Program-made: the position numbers and the translations under genes | Source of the DNA: an uncultured Clostridia bacterium | GTDB lineage: Bacteria > Bacillota > Clostridia > Oscillospirales > Oscillospiraceae | DNA: 64,000 nucleotides | NCBI GenBank assembly: GCA_945864305.1 | Contig: CAMBAJ010000003.1 | Coordinates: forward strand, 1-64,000 | Reading direction: 5' to 3' | Part shown: in pieces, positions 23,861-33,321 of the stretch | Layout: each line of letters starts with the position of its first letter | How positions within the stretch are numbered: the first letter of the stretch is position 1 | Notes under the pieces: model-generated | Database searches by the model: none | Told to the model about the DNA's origin: nothing | Seen by the model: only the letters and a program-made list of their open reading frames with translations

Positions 23861-25129
23861 ATGAAAAACAACTCCATTGGCATGAAACTTCTGATGGCTG
23901 TGGTGACACTGGCCGTCCTTACATATTTCGGCATCCAGGCGTATCTGTACTTCGACGATCCCCTGACCACCACGGTAGCCTATACCTATCAGGTGGAGGA
24001 GGGCGTGGAGCTCACCGGCTACGTGGTGCGGGACGAGCAGGTGCTGGAGGAGGAGCCCTCCGGCCTGGTCCGCATCCAGCGGGACGAGGGAGAGCGGGTC
24101 AGCACCGGCGGCGTCATTGCCAGGGTGTATGCGAACCAGGAGGCCATGGACCAGCAGGCCCAGATCGAGTCCCTGGTCACCCAGATCGAGCAGTTCCAGT
24201 ACGCTCAGGAGGCGGCGCTGGGAGCGGAGGCGTCATTGAAGCTGGACGCCCAGATTCTCAGCAATCTGCTGGCCTACCGGGGCTATGTGGCGGAGGACCG
24301 TCTGGACATGGCGGAGAAAAAGGGCAGCGAGCTACGGGGCCTGGTTTTGAAGCGGGACTATACGTATTCCGATGCCACGGACCTCTCCGGAGAGATCGCC
24401 GAGCTGGAGGCCCAGCTGAAGGACCTGCGGTCCAAGGCGGCTGGCTCGGTCCGGACTATCACCGCATCCAGAACGGGGTTGTATTCCGCCGTGGTGGACG
24501 GATATGAGTCTGTGCTGACGCCAGAGAGCCTGGCGGAGCTGACGCCCTCCAAGCTGTCCGCCGTCCGGGCGGATTCCTCCGTGCAGTCCGACATGGGGAA
24601 ACTGATCCTGGGCGACACTTGGTACTACGCTGCCACGATGTCCAAATCGGACGCGGAGACGCTGCAAAAAAAGCAGGCGCAGGGTATCGGCCTGACCCTC
24701 CAGTTCTCCAAGAGCATCGAGCGGAGCCTGTCGGTGAGGCTGGAGAGCGTCAGCGAGGAGGAGAACGGCCGGGTGGTGGCGGTGTTCAAGGGCCGGACCT
24801 ATCTGGCGGAGCTGACGCTGCTGCGTCAGCAGGGCGCCAAAATCATTTATAAATCGGAGAGCGGCATCCGCATTCCCAAGGAGGCCCTGCGGGCGGAGAA
24901 GGTTACGGTGAACGCGGAGGGAGAGCGGACCACGGAGCAGACCATGGGCGCCTACTGTGTGGTGGGCATGGAGGCCCGCTTCAAGCCGGTGGAGGTGCTC
25001 TATAACGGAGAGAACTTCGTCCTGGTGCGCTCCACTGCGGGCGAGGACCAGGAAAAGCTCCGCCTCCGCCACGGCGACGAAGTCATTGTCACGGCCAATG
25101 ATCTGTACGACGGAAAGGTCCTCGGCTGA
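23861..25129 (+). CDS. HlyD-like membrane-anchored adaptor protein
   Basis: A 422-residue protein with one N-terminal membrane anchor (residues about 8-27) and an extracytoplasmic region. A biotinyl-lipoyl/HlyD-like strand set is visible in GVELTGYVVRDEQVLEEE and GLVRIQRDEGERVSTGGVIARV, then a coiled-coil-like helical stretch (residues about 100-200), then further beta strands including IPKEALRAEKVTV. This is the membrane-fusion-protein plan, but no transporter gene is adjacent. Instead the yggS-sepF-divIVA cell-division cluster follows, so an envelope or division role seems more likely than export. Confidence 0.75.
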   Translation: MKNNSIGMKLLMAVVTLAVLTYFGIQAYLYFDDPLTTTVAYTYQVEEGVELTGYVVRDEQVLEEEPSGLVRIQRDEGERVSTGGVIARVYANQEAMDQQAQIESLVTQIEQFQYAQEAALGAEASLKLDAQILSNLLAYRGYVAEDRLDMAEKKGSELRGLVLKRDYTYSDATDLSGEIAELEAQLKDLRSKAAGSVRTITASRTGLYSAVVDGYESVLTPESLAELTPSKLSAVRADSSVQSDMGKLILGDTWYYAATMSKSDAETLQKKQAQGIGLTLQFSKSIERSLSVRLESVSEEENGRVVAVFKGRTYLAELTLLRQQGAKIIYKSESGIRIPKEALRAEKVTVNAEGERTTEQTMGAYCVVGMEARFKPVEVLYNGENFVLVRSTAGEDQEKLRLRHGDEVIVTANDLYDGKVLG

Positions 25130-25193
25130 TCGGCCCGATTTCAAAGTATAAAAATCAGGAAACTATCAAATACGAAGGGAAGTTGGAACGCGT

Positions 25194-25889
25194 ATGTCCA
25201 TTGCAGAAAACATTGCCCAGGTCCGGGCAAATATTGAGGCCGCTGCGCAGGAGGCCGGCCGGGACCCCAAAGAGATCACCCTGGTGGGCGCCAGCAAGAT
25301 GAACGACGCCGCTGCCTGCCGGGAGGCCATCGCCGCCGGCATCGACGTGCTGGGGGAGAACCGGGTCCAGGAGATGATCCAGAAGCTCAGCGAGCACGCC
25401 TATGACGGCGCGCCGCTGCACTTCATCGGCCATTTGCAGCGCAACAAGGTCAAGCAGGTGGTGGGCCATGTGGACCTTATTCAGTCCGTGGGCTCCATCG
25501 AGCTGCTGGATGAGATCGAGAAGGTGGCCGCCGCCCGGGACCTGGTCCAGGATATCCTGCTGGAGGTCAACATCGGCAGGGAAGAGGCCAAGAGCGGCTT
25601 TGCCCCTGACGCGGTGTTCCAGGCGGCGGAGGCCGCCATGTCCCGCCCCCATGTCCGGGTGCGGGGATTGATGACCATTCCGCCGGCGGATGCGGATCGG
25701 GATGCGAATATGCGGTATTTTGATAAAGTCCGGGCACTTTATGTTGACATCAATACAAATTTGTTCCATAATGAATTGAAGTACCTGTCCATGGGCATGA
25801 GCGGTGACTATGAAGACGCCATCCGCACCGGCGCCACCATGGTCCGGGTGGGCACTGCCATCTTCGGCGCCCGCCACTATAATACCTGA
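25194..25889 (+). CDS. YggS-family pyridoxal-phosphate homeostasis protein
   Basis: A 231-residue protein of the YggS/PROSC family, a fold-type III PLP-binding protein that buffers PLP and affects amino-acid balance and has no proven enzyme activity. The PLP-lysine block is LVGASKMNDAA, followed by DVLGENRVQEM, LHFIGHLQRNKV and the C-terminal LSMGMSGDYEDAIRTGATMVRVGTAIFG. The start follows GGGAAGTTGG. It lies directly before sepF, as in many Firmicutes (ylmE-ylmF). Confidence 0.94.
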   Translation: MSIAENIAQVRANIEAAAQEAGRDPKEITLVGASKMNDAAACREAIAAGIDVLGENRVQEMIQKLSEHAYDGAPLHFIGHLQRNKVKQVVGHVDLIQSVGSIELLDEIEKVAAARDLVQDILLEVNIGREEAKSGFAPDAVFQAAEAAMSRPHVRVRGLMTIPPADADRDANMRYFDKVRALYVDINTNLFHNELKYLSMGMSGDYEDAIRTGATMVRVGTAIFGARHYNT

Positions 25890-25961
25890 TACCGCGTTCT
25901 CTGACACGCGCCGCGCTTTTGCCGGAGGATTCTATAAGAACTCCAACAAGGAGGATATGCC

Positions 25962-26399
25962 ATGAGCTTTATTGATGAGCTGAAAAAGCTGACCCATCCC
26001 TATGAGGATGAAGATGAGGAAGAGTTTGACGACTTCGAGGAGGTGCCCCGGAAGGACACCTTTGAAGACCGCCGGAACAAGACCGAGGACCGTCGCAACA
26101 AGGTGGTGAACATCCACGCCACCACGCAGCTGAAGGTGGTGCTGGTGAAGCCGGAGCGGTTTGAGAACGCCTCCGAGATCGCGGACCACCTGAAGGATAA
26201 GCGGACCGTGGTGCTGAACCTGGAGTCCACCAACAAAGACGTCGCCCGCCGTCTGGTGGACTTCTTGTCCGGCGTGGCCTATGCCGGTGAGGGTAAGATC
26301 AAAAAGGTGGCCGCCAATACATACCTCATCACGCCCTACCACGTGGACATCGAGGGCGATTTGATCGACGAACTGGAAAACAACGGCCTTTATTTCTGA
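25962..26399 (+). CDS. sepF: cell-division protein SepF
   Basis: A 145-residue division protein that binds membrane and bundles FtsZ filaments. The amphipathic N-terminal helix (MSFIDELKKLTHP) is followed by an acidic linker, EDEDEEEFDDFEEVP, and the SepF core of about residues 60-140 (KVVLVKPERFENASEIADHL, RRLVDFLSGVAYAGEGKIKKV, NTYLITPYHVDI). AAGGAGG lies just before the ATG. It sits in the yggS-sepF-divIVA order typical of Firmicutes. Confidence 0.95.
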   Translation: MSFIDELKKLTHPYEDEDEEEFDDFEEVPRKDTFEDRRNKTEDRRNKVVNIHATTQLKVVLVKPERFENASEIADHLKDKRTVVLNLESTNKDVARRLVDFLSGVAYAGEGKIKKVAANTYLITPYHVDIEGDLIDELENNGLYF

Positions 26400-26419
26400 C
26401 AGAGGGGTAGGGACACACA

Positions 26420-27109
26420 ATGCTGACACCACAGGAAGTTTCCTCCCACGCCTTTACCAAGGCGGTCATGGGCGGATATAACATGGCCATGGTCGACGAG
26501 TTCCTGGACGAGCTCACCGATGACTATACGGCACTTTATAAAGAGAACGCGACGCTGAAGGCCAAGATGAAGGTCCTGGTGGAAAAGGTGGAGGACTACC
26601 GCGCCACTGAGGATTCCATGCGGGCCACGCTGCTGACTGCCCAGAAGATGGCAGACTCCATCGTCCGGGAGGCAGAGGCCAAGCGGGACCAGATTCTGGC
26701 CCAGGCTGAGAGCGACGCCAAGGACCGCGTCGCCCAGATGCAGCAGGAACTGACAGCGGCGGAGGAGCGTTTGCGCCAGGGCCAGCAGGAGCTGGCGAAG
26801 TTCATCGCCGCCAGCCGCAGCATCTGCGAAAAGGAGCTGGCGTTCCTGGAGCAGCTGCCCGAGCTGCCGGTGGACGTGGCGGAACCGGCTCCGGCGGAGG
26901 AGAATCCTGTCGCTGAGATCGAAGAGAATGTCCTGGCGGCGTTTTCCGCCCAGAGCACGGAAGAGCAGGCTTCCACGGAGGAGACTCCGGCGGAGGACGA
27001 TTATCCGGAGGGGGACCCCTTTGCCGAGGAAGAGCCTCTGGAAGCCACCCGCCGCATCAATCTGGATGACTTGAAGTTCGGCCGCAATTACAGCGGCGGA
27101 AAAGACTGA
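26420..27109 (+). CDS. divIVA: DivIVA-family protein
   Basis: A 229-residue coiled-coil protein that marks curved membrane at poles or septa. The N-terminal membrane-binding block is MLTPQEVSSHAFTKAVMGGY, with NMAMVDEFLDELTDDY after it. Heptad-rich coiled coils span residues about 35-150, and an acidic tail (TEEQASTEETPAEDDYPEGD) ends with ATRRINLDDLKFGRNY. It starts 20 bp after sepF and ends at a terminator, so it is the last gene of the division cluster. Confidence 0.93.
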   Translation: MLTPQEVSSHAFTKAVMGGYNMAMVDEFLDELTDDYTALYKENATLKAKMKVLVEKVEDYRATEDSMRATLLTAQKMADSIVREAEAKRDQILAQAESDAKDRVAQMQQELTAAEERLRQGQQELAKFIAASRSICEKELAFLEQLPELPVDVAEPAPAEENPVAEIEENVLAAFSAQSTEEQASTEETPAEDDYPEGDPFAEEEPLEATRRINLDDLKFGRNYSGGKD

Positions 27110-27117
27110 ACGAAAAG

Positions 27118-27141
27118 GCGGCTCTCGTGAGCCGCTTTTTT
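27118..27141 (+). terminator. rho-independent terminator after divIVA
   Basis: GCGGCTC-TCGT-GAGCCGC followed by TTTTTT. Confidence 0.9.
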
Positions 27142-27165
27142 GCTAGGAGGAAAAAGGAGGCGGCC

Positions 27166-28047
27166 ATGGAGACACAGCGGCCCATCGTGGCATTTCTCTA
27201 CGACTTTGACAAGACGCTCTGCACCACTGACATGCAGGACTATGCCTTCATCCCCAGCCTGGGCATGACGCCGAAGGAGTTCTGGGCGGAGGCCAACGGC
27301 TTTGGCCGTGGCAACCGCATTGACGGCATTCTGGCCTATATGTACACCATGATCCGGGAGGCGGAGAAGAGGAACCGGCCCTTCACCCGGGAGGACCTGG
27401 TAGAAAAAGGCCGTAGCATTGTGCTGTTCCCCGGCGTGGAGGACTGGTTCCGGCGCATCAACGCATTCGGAGAGGCCCAGGGCGTCCAGGTGGAGCACTA
27501 CATTATCTCCTCCGGCCTGCGGGAGATCATCGAGGGTTCCTCCATCAGCGGCGAATTCAAGGAGATCTACGCCAGCGAGTTCTACTACGACGAGACGGGC
27601 CGGCCTGTCTGGCCCAAGCTGGCGGTCAACTTCACCGCCAAGACCCAGTTCGTCTACCGCATCAACAAGGGCGTGCTGGACGTGTCCGACGACAAGACCC
27701 TCAACGATTCCATGCCTGACGACAGCAAGCGGGTACCGTTTACCAACATGGTCTACATGGGGGACGGCCTCTCCGATGTGCCCTGCATGAAGATGATGCG
27801 GGCCTACGGCGGCCAGGCCATCGCCGTGTATCAGGAGAGCAACCGCATGGGCGTGGAGGACCTGCTGGCCAAGGGTCGGGTGGACTTCATCTTCCCGGCG
27901 GATTACAGCGAGGACACGGCTCTGGACCTGACGGTGAAGAACATCATCCGGAAGATGTCCATTGTGGACCGGCTGTGGGAGGAGAACGTCCAGCAGCTGC
28001 GCTCCATCGGCGGCGATGTCCTGCCGGACCAGGTGGGGCTGTTCTGA
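27166..28047 (+). CDS. HAD-superfamily phosphatase (PSPase-like)
   Basis: A 293-residue HAD-superfamily hydrolase. Motif I is FLYDFDKTLCTTDMQDY (catalytic DxD), motif II lies in HYIISSGLREIIEG, and motif III/IV is VYMGDGLSDVPCMKMM. The helical cap inserted after motif I places it in the HAD-IB/phosphoserine-phosphatase-like group; the substrate is not evident. The ATG at 27166 follows AAAAAGGAGGCGGCC, better than the track start 13 codons upstream. It lies between the divIVA terminator and the HTH/MBOAT operon and may use the terminator read-through or an unseen promoter. Confidence 0.87.
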   Translation: METQRPIVAFLYDFDKTLCTTDMQDYAFIPSLGMTPKEFWAEANGFGRGNRIDGILAYMYTMIREAEKRNRPFTREDLVEKGRSIVLFPGVEDWFRRINAFGEAQGVQVEHYIISSGLREIIEGSSISGEFKEIYASEFYYDETGRPVWPKLAVNFTAKTQFVYRINKGVLDVSDDKTLNDSMPDDSKRVPFTNMVYMGDGLSDVPCMKMMRAYGGQAIAVYQESNRMGVEDLLAKGRVDFIFPADYSEDTALDLTVKNIIRKMSIVDRLWEENVQQLRSIGGDVLPDQVGLF

Positions 28048-28088
28048 GAGACGTTAACAGCCGGACCCATAAAAAAGTTGAAAAAATC

Positions 28089-28129
28089 TTTACACGCCGT
28101 ATAGTTTCTGGTAAACTATACGGCGTGTA
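28089..28129 (+). promoter_or_regulatory. promoter overlapped by a perfect 17-bp-arm palindrome (operator)
   Basis: TACACGCCGTATAGTTT (28091-28107), a 5-nt centre and its exact reverse complement (28113-28129). Promoter hexamers TTTACA (28089-28094) and TAAACT (28112-28117) are spaced 17 bp and are embedded in the palindrome. There is no U tract, so a terminator is less likely. It is probably the autorepressor site of the HTH protein just downstream. Confidence 0.7.
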
Positions 28130-28156
28130 TTTATATAGACAAGGAGAGGACATACC

Positions 28157-28840
28157 ATGGCTTCCACCACTGAATTTTCCCGCACCCTGTCCCTGCTGCG
28201 GCAGGAGCGGGGCGTCTCCCAGCGGACCGCCGCCGCGGACCTGGGCATCTCCCAGGCGCTGCTGAGCCACTACGAAAACGGCATCCGCGAGCCGGGCCTG
28301 GCCTTCGTAGTCAGGGCCTGCGATTACTACCATGTCTCCGCCGACTTCATCCTGGGCCGCACCCTGTCCCGGGAGGGCAGCATGCTGACCAGCGAGGAGG
28401 TGCTGAACGCCGCCGAGCCGGGCAACGTCCTCCAGGGCAGCGTCCTGGCGACCCTGCAGAGCAAACTGCTCTCCGGAGCCATTGGCGTGCTGTTCGGGCT
28501 GCTGGGCAAGCTGGGGGACAAAGCCGCCATCAACGCGGCGGCGTCCTACCTCTCCAGCGCGATCTACCAGCTCTACCGCCACCTGTACCGCACCGCCGGG
28601 GCCAACGAGGCCTACTTCGCCCTGGACCCCGCCGCCTGCACCCTTGGCGTGGCCGACGCGGACATGAAGCTGTCCGAGACCCGGTACACCCGGGCCCTGC
28701 GGAGCCAGGCGGCCCAGAAGAAGGAGTTTCCGGACCTGTCGCCAGAGGCGCTGACCAACAATTATCCCGGCCGCTGCCAGAGTCTGACCCAGGTCCTGAG
28801 CACCACCGACATCCGGCTGAACAAGCTGTCGGAGCAGTGA
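28157..28840 (+). CDS. XRE-family HTH regulator with C-terminal helical domain
   Basis: A 227-residue regulator. The N-terminal HTH (residues about 7-62) reads RTLSLLRQERGVSQRTAAAD, then LGISQALLSHYENGIREPG, and DYYHVSADFILGRT ends the fold. The remaining 150 residues are helical with no recognised domain; SKLLSGAIGVLFGLLGKLGD is notably hydrophobic. A strong ribosome-binding site, AAGGAGAGGA, precedes the ATG. It ends one base before the MBOAT gene, so it is the first gene of a three-gene operon. It probably controls its own promoter through the long palindrome. Confidence 0.87.
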   Translation: MASTTEFSRTLSLLRQERGVSQRTAAADLGISQALLSHYENGIREPGLAFVVRACDYYHVSADFILGRTLSREGSMLTSEEVLNAAEPGNVLQGSVLATLQSKLLSGAIGVLFGLLGKLGDKAAINAAASYLSSAIYQLYRHLYRTAGANEAYFALDPAACTLGVADADMKLSETRYTRALRSQAAQKKEFPDLSPEALTNNYPGRCQSLTQVLSTTDIRLNKLSEQ

Positions 28841-28841
28841 G

Positions 28842-30260
28842 ATGAGCTTTCAGTCGGTCGGGTTCCTGGCCTTTCTTGCCGGGACGGTACTTATCTGCCT
28901 GACGGCGGAGCGCCGCCACCCACAGGCGGGGCGGCTGCTGCTGGCCTGCGCGCTGTTCTATGTGGCGGGCGGCGGCTGGGCGGCGTTTCTGGTGCTGGCG
29001 GCGGGTGTGACCGTGACCGCCGCGGCCCTCCAGCGGCTGTGCGGGACGGAGAAAAGCTCCCGCCGCCGGGCGATGGCGCTGGGCTGCGGCTGGCATATCG
29101 CCGTGCTGCTGGTGTTCAAATACACCGGTTTTTTCACCGGCGGCGCGGTGTCCATCGGCTGGGCGCCTCTGGGTCTCAGCTTCTTCACCTTCCAGCAGCT
29201 GTGGCTGCTGAAGGAGGCCTACACCGGTCAGTACCAGCCGGTGCAGGGAGATGACCTGACGCTGTACGCCCTCTTTTTCCCCACCGTCACCTCCGGCCCC
29301 ATCCTGCGGCCCGGCGCCTTTTTCCCGCAGCTGCGGGAGGGACATTTTTTGCGGCCGGACTGGCAGGACATCTCGGCGGGACTGTACGCCTTCTCCCTGG
29401 GCCTTGCCAAAAAGACCCTGCTGGCGGACAGCTTCGGCACCGTCGTGGCCAACGGCTGGGCCATGGGGGAGGACATGACCGCCCCCGCCGCCTGGATGGT
29501 GATGCTGGGCTACACCCTGCAGCTGTACTTCGATTTCTCCGGCTACTGCGATATGGCCACCGGCGCCGCCCGTCTGCTGGGCGTGCGCCTGCCGCTGAAC
29601 TTCGACTCCCCCTACCGGAGTTTGTCCGTGGGGGAGTTCTGGAAGCGGTGGCATATCACCCTGACCACCTTTTTGCGGGAGTGCCTCTATTTCCCCCTGG
29701 GCGGCAGCAAAAAGGGCACCGCCCGGACGTATCTCAATATCCTCATCGTGTTCCTTGTCAGCGGATTCTGGCACGGAGCTGGGTGGACCTTCCTGGTCTG
29801 GGGCGCCCTCCACGGGCTGGCGCAGGTCGCGGAGCGGGCCTGGGGCCCGGCCCGGGACCGCCTGCCCAAGGGGCTGCGGTGGGCCATGACCTTTGTGTTC
29901 GTCAGCTTCGCCTGGGTGTTCTTCCAGGCCCCCAGCCTGACCGGAGCCGTGGGCCTGCTGTCCGCCGCTGTCACCGGCGGTCCGGGTCTGCCCCTGGAGG
30001 CGCTGGCCGCCGGCATGTTCGACAGCGAGGTGACGGCGGTCTCCACGCTGCTGCCGGCGCTGGCAAAGGCCATGCCGGGACTGACCCTGGCGGGGCTGTT
30101 CGCCGTGGGCATGGTCATTATCCTCTGGCCCCGGAACGTGGTCCGGCAGATGGACACCTTCCGGCCTACCCTGGTTCGGGCCGTGGCCTGCGGCATCCTG
30201 ACGGTCTGGTCGGTGCTGTCCTTCTCCGGCGTCACCACCTTCATCTATTCCAATTTCTGA
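28842..30260 (+). CDS. MBOAT-family O-acyltransferase (AlgI/DltB-like)
   Basis: A 472-residue polytopic membrane O-acyltransferase. The MBOAT signature includes LGLSFFTFQQLWLLKEAY, FFPTVTSGPILRPG, FDFSGYCDMATGAARLLG and the catalytic-His region FLVSGFWHGAGWTFLVWGALHG. Such proteins move acyl groups from the cytoplasm to surface polymers, usually with an SGNH partner. The next gene encodes exactly such a partner, so the pair probably O-acetylates an exported glycan or teichoic acid. It follows the HTH gene with a one-base gap. Confidence 0.93.
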   Translation: MSFQSVGFLAFLAGTVLICLTAERRHPQAGRLLLACALFYVAGGGWAAFLVLAAGVTVTAAALQRLCGTEKSSRRRAMALGCGWHIAVLLVFKYTGFFTGGAVSIGWAPLGLSFFTFQQLWLLKEAYTGQYQPVQGDDLTLYALFFPTVTSGPILRPGAFFPQLREGHFLRPDWQDISAGLYAFSLGLAKKTLLADSFGTVVANGWAMGEDMTAPAAWMVMLGYTLQLYFDFSGYCDMATGAARLLGVRLPLNFDSPYRSLSVGEFWKRWHITLTTFLRECLYFPLGGSKKGTARTYLNILIVFLVSGFWHGAGWTFLVWGALHGLAQVAERAWGPARDRLPKGLRWAMTFVFVSFAWVFFQAPSLTGAVGLLSAAVTGGPGLPLEALAAGMFDSEVTAVSTLLPALAKAMPGLTLAGLFAVGMVIILWPRNVVRQMDTFRPTLVRAVACGILTVWSVLSFSGVTTFIYSNF

Positions 30261-30272
30261 GGAGGCGCGGCT

Positions 30273-31322
30273 TTGAAACATCCACAAAAACGCTGGGCGG
30301 CAGCGCTTCTTCTGACCGTTGTGCTGCTCCTGGCCCTGTGCGCCGGAATCGTGCGGGTGGTGGACCCCTTTTTCCACTACCGGGACCCGGATCCCGAGGG
30401 GGAGGTGTGGTTTGACCAGCGCTATCAGTGCGCGGGCCTGCTGCGGAGCCAGGAATACGAGACAGTCCTGATGGGCTCCTCCCTGGCGGCCAATTACCGG
30501 CCCTTCTGGTTCGACGTGTTCTACGACACCTCCACCGTAAAAGTGACATTTCCCAACGGCGGATTCCATGAATTCGACCAGGCTCTGGACTACGCCTGTA
30601 CCTGCCGGGACGTGAAGCGGGTCATCTTCGGCCTGGACCCCAACCTCCTGGCCCGGAGCCCCGAGGAGGAGCCGGACCAGCTGCCGTCCTACCTCTATGA
30701 CGACGACCCCTGGAACGACGTACACTATCTTCTGAACAAGGACGTCCTGATGCGCTCGGCCTACACGGTCCTGAAAAAGGCGTCGGGGGAGACCCAGACC
30801 ATCCAGGACGCCTTCGTGTGGGACGGAAACGTCTTTTTCTCCCGGGAGCTGGCCCTGGCGGGCTATGAGCGGCCGGAGCCCAGCGGTCAGACGCTGCCGC
30901 CGGACGCGTTTCTGGAAAACTGCCGGGAAAATCTGACGGTGGTCACGGGCTGGCTGGAGGAGTACCCAGACACGGACTTCATCTTTTTCTTCTCCCCGTA
31001 CAGCATCCTGTTCTGGGACAAGATGGACCGCCTGGGGGAGACAGACGCCATGCTGACCATGCTGGACGAGGCCACGAAAACCCTGCTGGCCTATGACAAC
31101 GCCGAGATTCAGTTCTTCATGGCGGATTTCCCGGTCATCACGAATCTGGACAACTACGCCGACCATATCCATGTGGCGGGCCGGGTGACGTACCAGATGT
31201 CCCGGGCCATGCCGGAGGGGACCTACCGCCTGACGGCGGAAAACCGCGCGGAAGTGCTGGACGCTCTGCGGGAGTTTGTGGTACACTACGATTACGATAA
31301 AATCTGGGCCGAACAGCCCTGA
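30273..31322 (+). CDS. SGNH-hydrolase-like membrane-anchored partner of the MBOAT protein
   Basis: A 349-residue protein with an N-terminal anchor (residues about 8-28, [18 protein letters not shown]) and an extracytoplasmic domain. The likely nucleophile Ser lies in [13 protein letters not shown] (GSS in place of GDS), and a C-terminal DNYADHIHV offers the Asp-x-x-His of an SGNH triad. This matches the AlgJ/AlgX/DltD-type proteins that finish acetyl transfer outside the membrane. The start is a TTG 12 bases after the MBOAT stop, with GGAGG ahead. The target polymer is unknown. Confidence 0.82.
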   Translation: MKHPQKRWAAALLLTVVLLLALCAGIVRVVDPFFHYRDPDPEGEVWFDQRYQCAGLLRSQEYETVLMGSSLAANYRPFWFDVFYDTSTVKVTFPNGGFHEFDQALDYACTCRDVKRVIFGLDPNLLARSPEEEPDQLPSYLYDDDPWNDVHYLLNKDVLMRSAYTVLKKASGETQTIQDAFVWDGNVFFSRELALAGYERPEPSGQTLPPDAFLENCRENLTVVTGWLEEYPDTDFIFFFSPYSILFWDKMDRLGETDAMLTMLDEATKTLLAYDNAEIQFFMADFPVITNLDNYADHIHVAGRVTYQMSRAMPEGTYRLTAENRAEVLDALREFVVHYDYDKIWAEQP

Positions 31323-31371
31323 CGGCCAGTTTGAAAGAAATTTCCAAACCCCAAACGGAGGTTTATTCGAT

Positions 31372-33177
31372 ATGACAAAACAGAGCAATATCCGAAACTT
31401 TTCCATCATTGCCCACATTGACCATGGCAAATCCACGCTGGCGGACCGGCTGCTGGAGAAGTGCGAGGCGGTCTCCCAGCGGCAGATGGAGAGCCAGCTG
31501 CTGGACAACATGGACCTGGAGCGGGAGCGGGGCATCACCATCAAGGCCCGGGCCGTCCGGCTGAACTACAAGGCCCAGGACGGACAGGTCTACGAGCTGA
31601 ACCTCATCGACACCCCGGGCCACGTGGACTTCAACTACGAGGTCTCCCGGTCTCTGGCGGCCTGTGAGGGCGCAGTGCTGGTGGTGGACGCCACCCAGGG
31701 CGTGGAGGCCCAGACCCTGGCCAACACTTACCTCGCTATGGAGCACGATCTGGAGATTCTGCCCGTGTTCAACAAGATCGACCTGCCCGCCGCAGACCCC
31801 CAGAAGGCCAAGCACGAGGTGGAGGACATCATCGGCCTGCCCGCCATGGACGCGCCGGAGATCTCCGCCAAAATGGGCATCAACATCGACGCCGTGCTGG
31901 AGGACATCGTGCAGAACGTGCCCGCTCCCACCGGCGACGTCAACGCGCCCCTCAAGGCCCTGATCTTCGACAGCCAGTACGACAGCTACCGGGGCGTCAT
32001 CGTCTACATGCGGCTGATGGAGGGCAGCATCCGCACCGGCCAGCAGGTGAAGCTGATGGCCACCGGCGCCACCTATCAGGTCGTCGAGTGCGGCCACCTG
32101 CTGCCCCTGGGCCTGGAGCCCTGCGACGCTCTGGAGGCTGGAGAAGTTGGCTATTTCACCGCCAGCATTAAGAATGTTCAGGATACCCGGGTGGGCGACA
32201 CCGTCACCGATGCGGTAAATCCCACCGCCGAGGCCCTGCCCGGTTACCGCCCCGTGCAGCCGATGGTCTACTGCGGTATTTACACCGAGGATGGTTCCAA
32301 GTACCCCGACCTGCGGGACGCTCTGGAAAAACTGCGGCTGAACGACGCCTCCCTGAGCTTTGAGCCGGAGTCCTCCGTGGCCTTGGGCTTCGGCTTCCGC
32401 TGCGGCTTCCTGGGGATGCTCCACATGGAGGTCATCCAGGAGCGGCTGGAGCGGGAGTTTGATCTGGACCTGGTGACCACCCTGCCCTCCGTCATCTACA
32501 ATGTCTACAAGACCGACGGGTCTCTCGTGCGGGTGGACAATCCCCACAACTACCCGGATCCCGCCTCCATCGAGCACGCGGAGGAGCCCTACGTCAAGGT
32601 GTCCATCATCACCCCCAACGAGTACGTGGGCAACATCATGCCCCTGTGCCAGACCCGGCGGGGCGAGTTCAAGGACATGCAGTATCTGGATACGAATCTG
32701 GTGGAGCTCCACTACCAGATGCCCCTGAACGAGATCATCTACGACTTTTTCGACACCCTGAAGGCTAACACCAAGGGCTACGCCTCCCTGGACTACGAGC
32801 TGTCCGACTACCGGCCCAGCGAGCTGGTGAAGGTGGACCTGCTGTTAAATGGCGACAAGGTGGACGCCCTGAGCTTCATCGCCCACAAGGACAAGGCCTA
32901 CCCCCGGGCCCGGAAGCTGTGCGAGAAGCTGAAGGAGAATGTGCCCCGCCAGCTGTTCGAGGTCCCCATTCAGGCGGCCATCGGCGGCCGGATCATCGCC
33001 CGGGAGACCATCAAGGCCATGCGGAAGGACGTGTTGGCCAAGTGCTACGGCGGCGACGTCACCCGGAAGAAGAAGCTGCTGGAAAAGCAGAAAGAGGGCA
33101 AAAAGAAAATGCGCTCCCTGGGCACGGTGCAGGTGCCGACAGAGGCATTTTTGGCGGTCCTCAAGCTGGATGAATGA
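31372..33177 (+). CDS. lepA: elongation factor 4 (LepA)
   Basis: A 601-residue translational GTPase that acts on stalled or mistranslocated ribosomes. G1 is [15 protein letters not shown]2 is [14 protein letters not shown]3 is [12 protein letters not shown] and G4 is FNKIDLP. The LepA-specific C-terminal domain is recognised in [20 protein letters not shown], then [20 protein letters not shown] and [26 protein letters not shown] precedes the ATG at 31372; the track start lies inside the previous gene. The last 81 bp of the gene are repeated 225 bp downstream (see the repeat entries). Confidence 0.97.
   Translation: MTKQSNIRNFSIIAHIDHGKSTLADRLLEKCEAVSQRQMESQLLDNMDLERERGITIKARAVRLNYKAQDGQVYELNLIDTPGHVDFNYEVSRSLAACEGAVLVVDATQGVEAQTLANTYLAMEHDLEILPVFNKIDLPAADPQKAKHEVEDIIGLPAMDAPEISAKMGINIDAVLEDIVQNVPAPTGDVNAPLKALIFDSQYDSYRGVIVYMRLMEGSIRTGQQVKLMATGATYQVVECGHLLPLGLEPCDALEAGEVGYFTASIKNVQDTRVGDTVTDAVNPTAEALPGYRPVQPMVYCGIYTEDGSKYPDLRDALEKLRLNDASLSFEPESSVALGFGFRCGFLGMLHMEVIQERLEREFDLDLVTTLPSVIYNVYKTDGSLVRVDNPHNYPDPASIEHAEEPYVKVSIITPNEYVGNIMPLCQTRRGEFKDMQYLDTNLVELHYQMPLNEIIYDFFDTLKANTKGYASLDYELSDYRPSELVKVDLLLNGDKVDALSFIAHKDKAYPRARKLCEKLKENVPRQLFEVPIQAAIGGRIIARETIKAMRKDVLAKCYGGDVTRKKKLLEKQKEGKKKMRSLGTVQVPTEAFLAVLKLDE
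33097..33177 (+). repeat. 81-bp direct repeat, proximal copy (3' end of lepA)
   Basis: The final 81 bp of lepA match 33322-33402 at 77 of 81 positions. The four differences are synonymous in the lepA frame or exchange stop codons (TGA here, TAA in the distal copy). Confidence 0.95.
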
Positions 33178-33321
33178 GTTTGCCCTCTGCGAGCGTGAGC
33201 GAGCCGCCGCGGAATCGGCGTACAAGCGTTTTGCGGAGCAAAACCTTGAAATCGACGGGCTTTGCCTGGCGATTTGAGTCCAATGCGGGGTCCTCGCAAA
33301 ATCGAAGATTTTGTGGGGTGC
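33178..33321. other. 144-bp insert between the two lepA 3'-end copies
   Basis: Non-coding and rich in small hairpins (GTTTTGC-GGA-GCAAAAC and CAAAATC-GAA-GATTTTG). It could be the remnant of a mobile element that once separated the two lepA ends. No integrase, terminal repeat or known RNA is seen. Confidence 0.5.

Noticed and set aside
28091-28129. Long palindrome read as a terminator for the HAD gene
   Set aside because: No U tract follows on either strand and promoter hexamers at 17-bp spacing lie within it; an operator is the better reading, though not proven.
28530-31544. Minus-strand ORF of 1004 codons opposite the MBOAT/SGNH genes
   Set aside because: Low-complexity Gln/Gly/His/Arg-rich translation with no motif; the opposite strand holds three well-supported genes.
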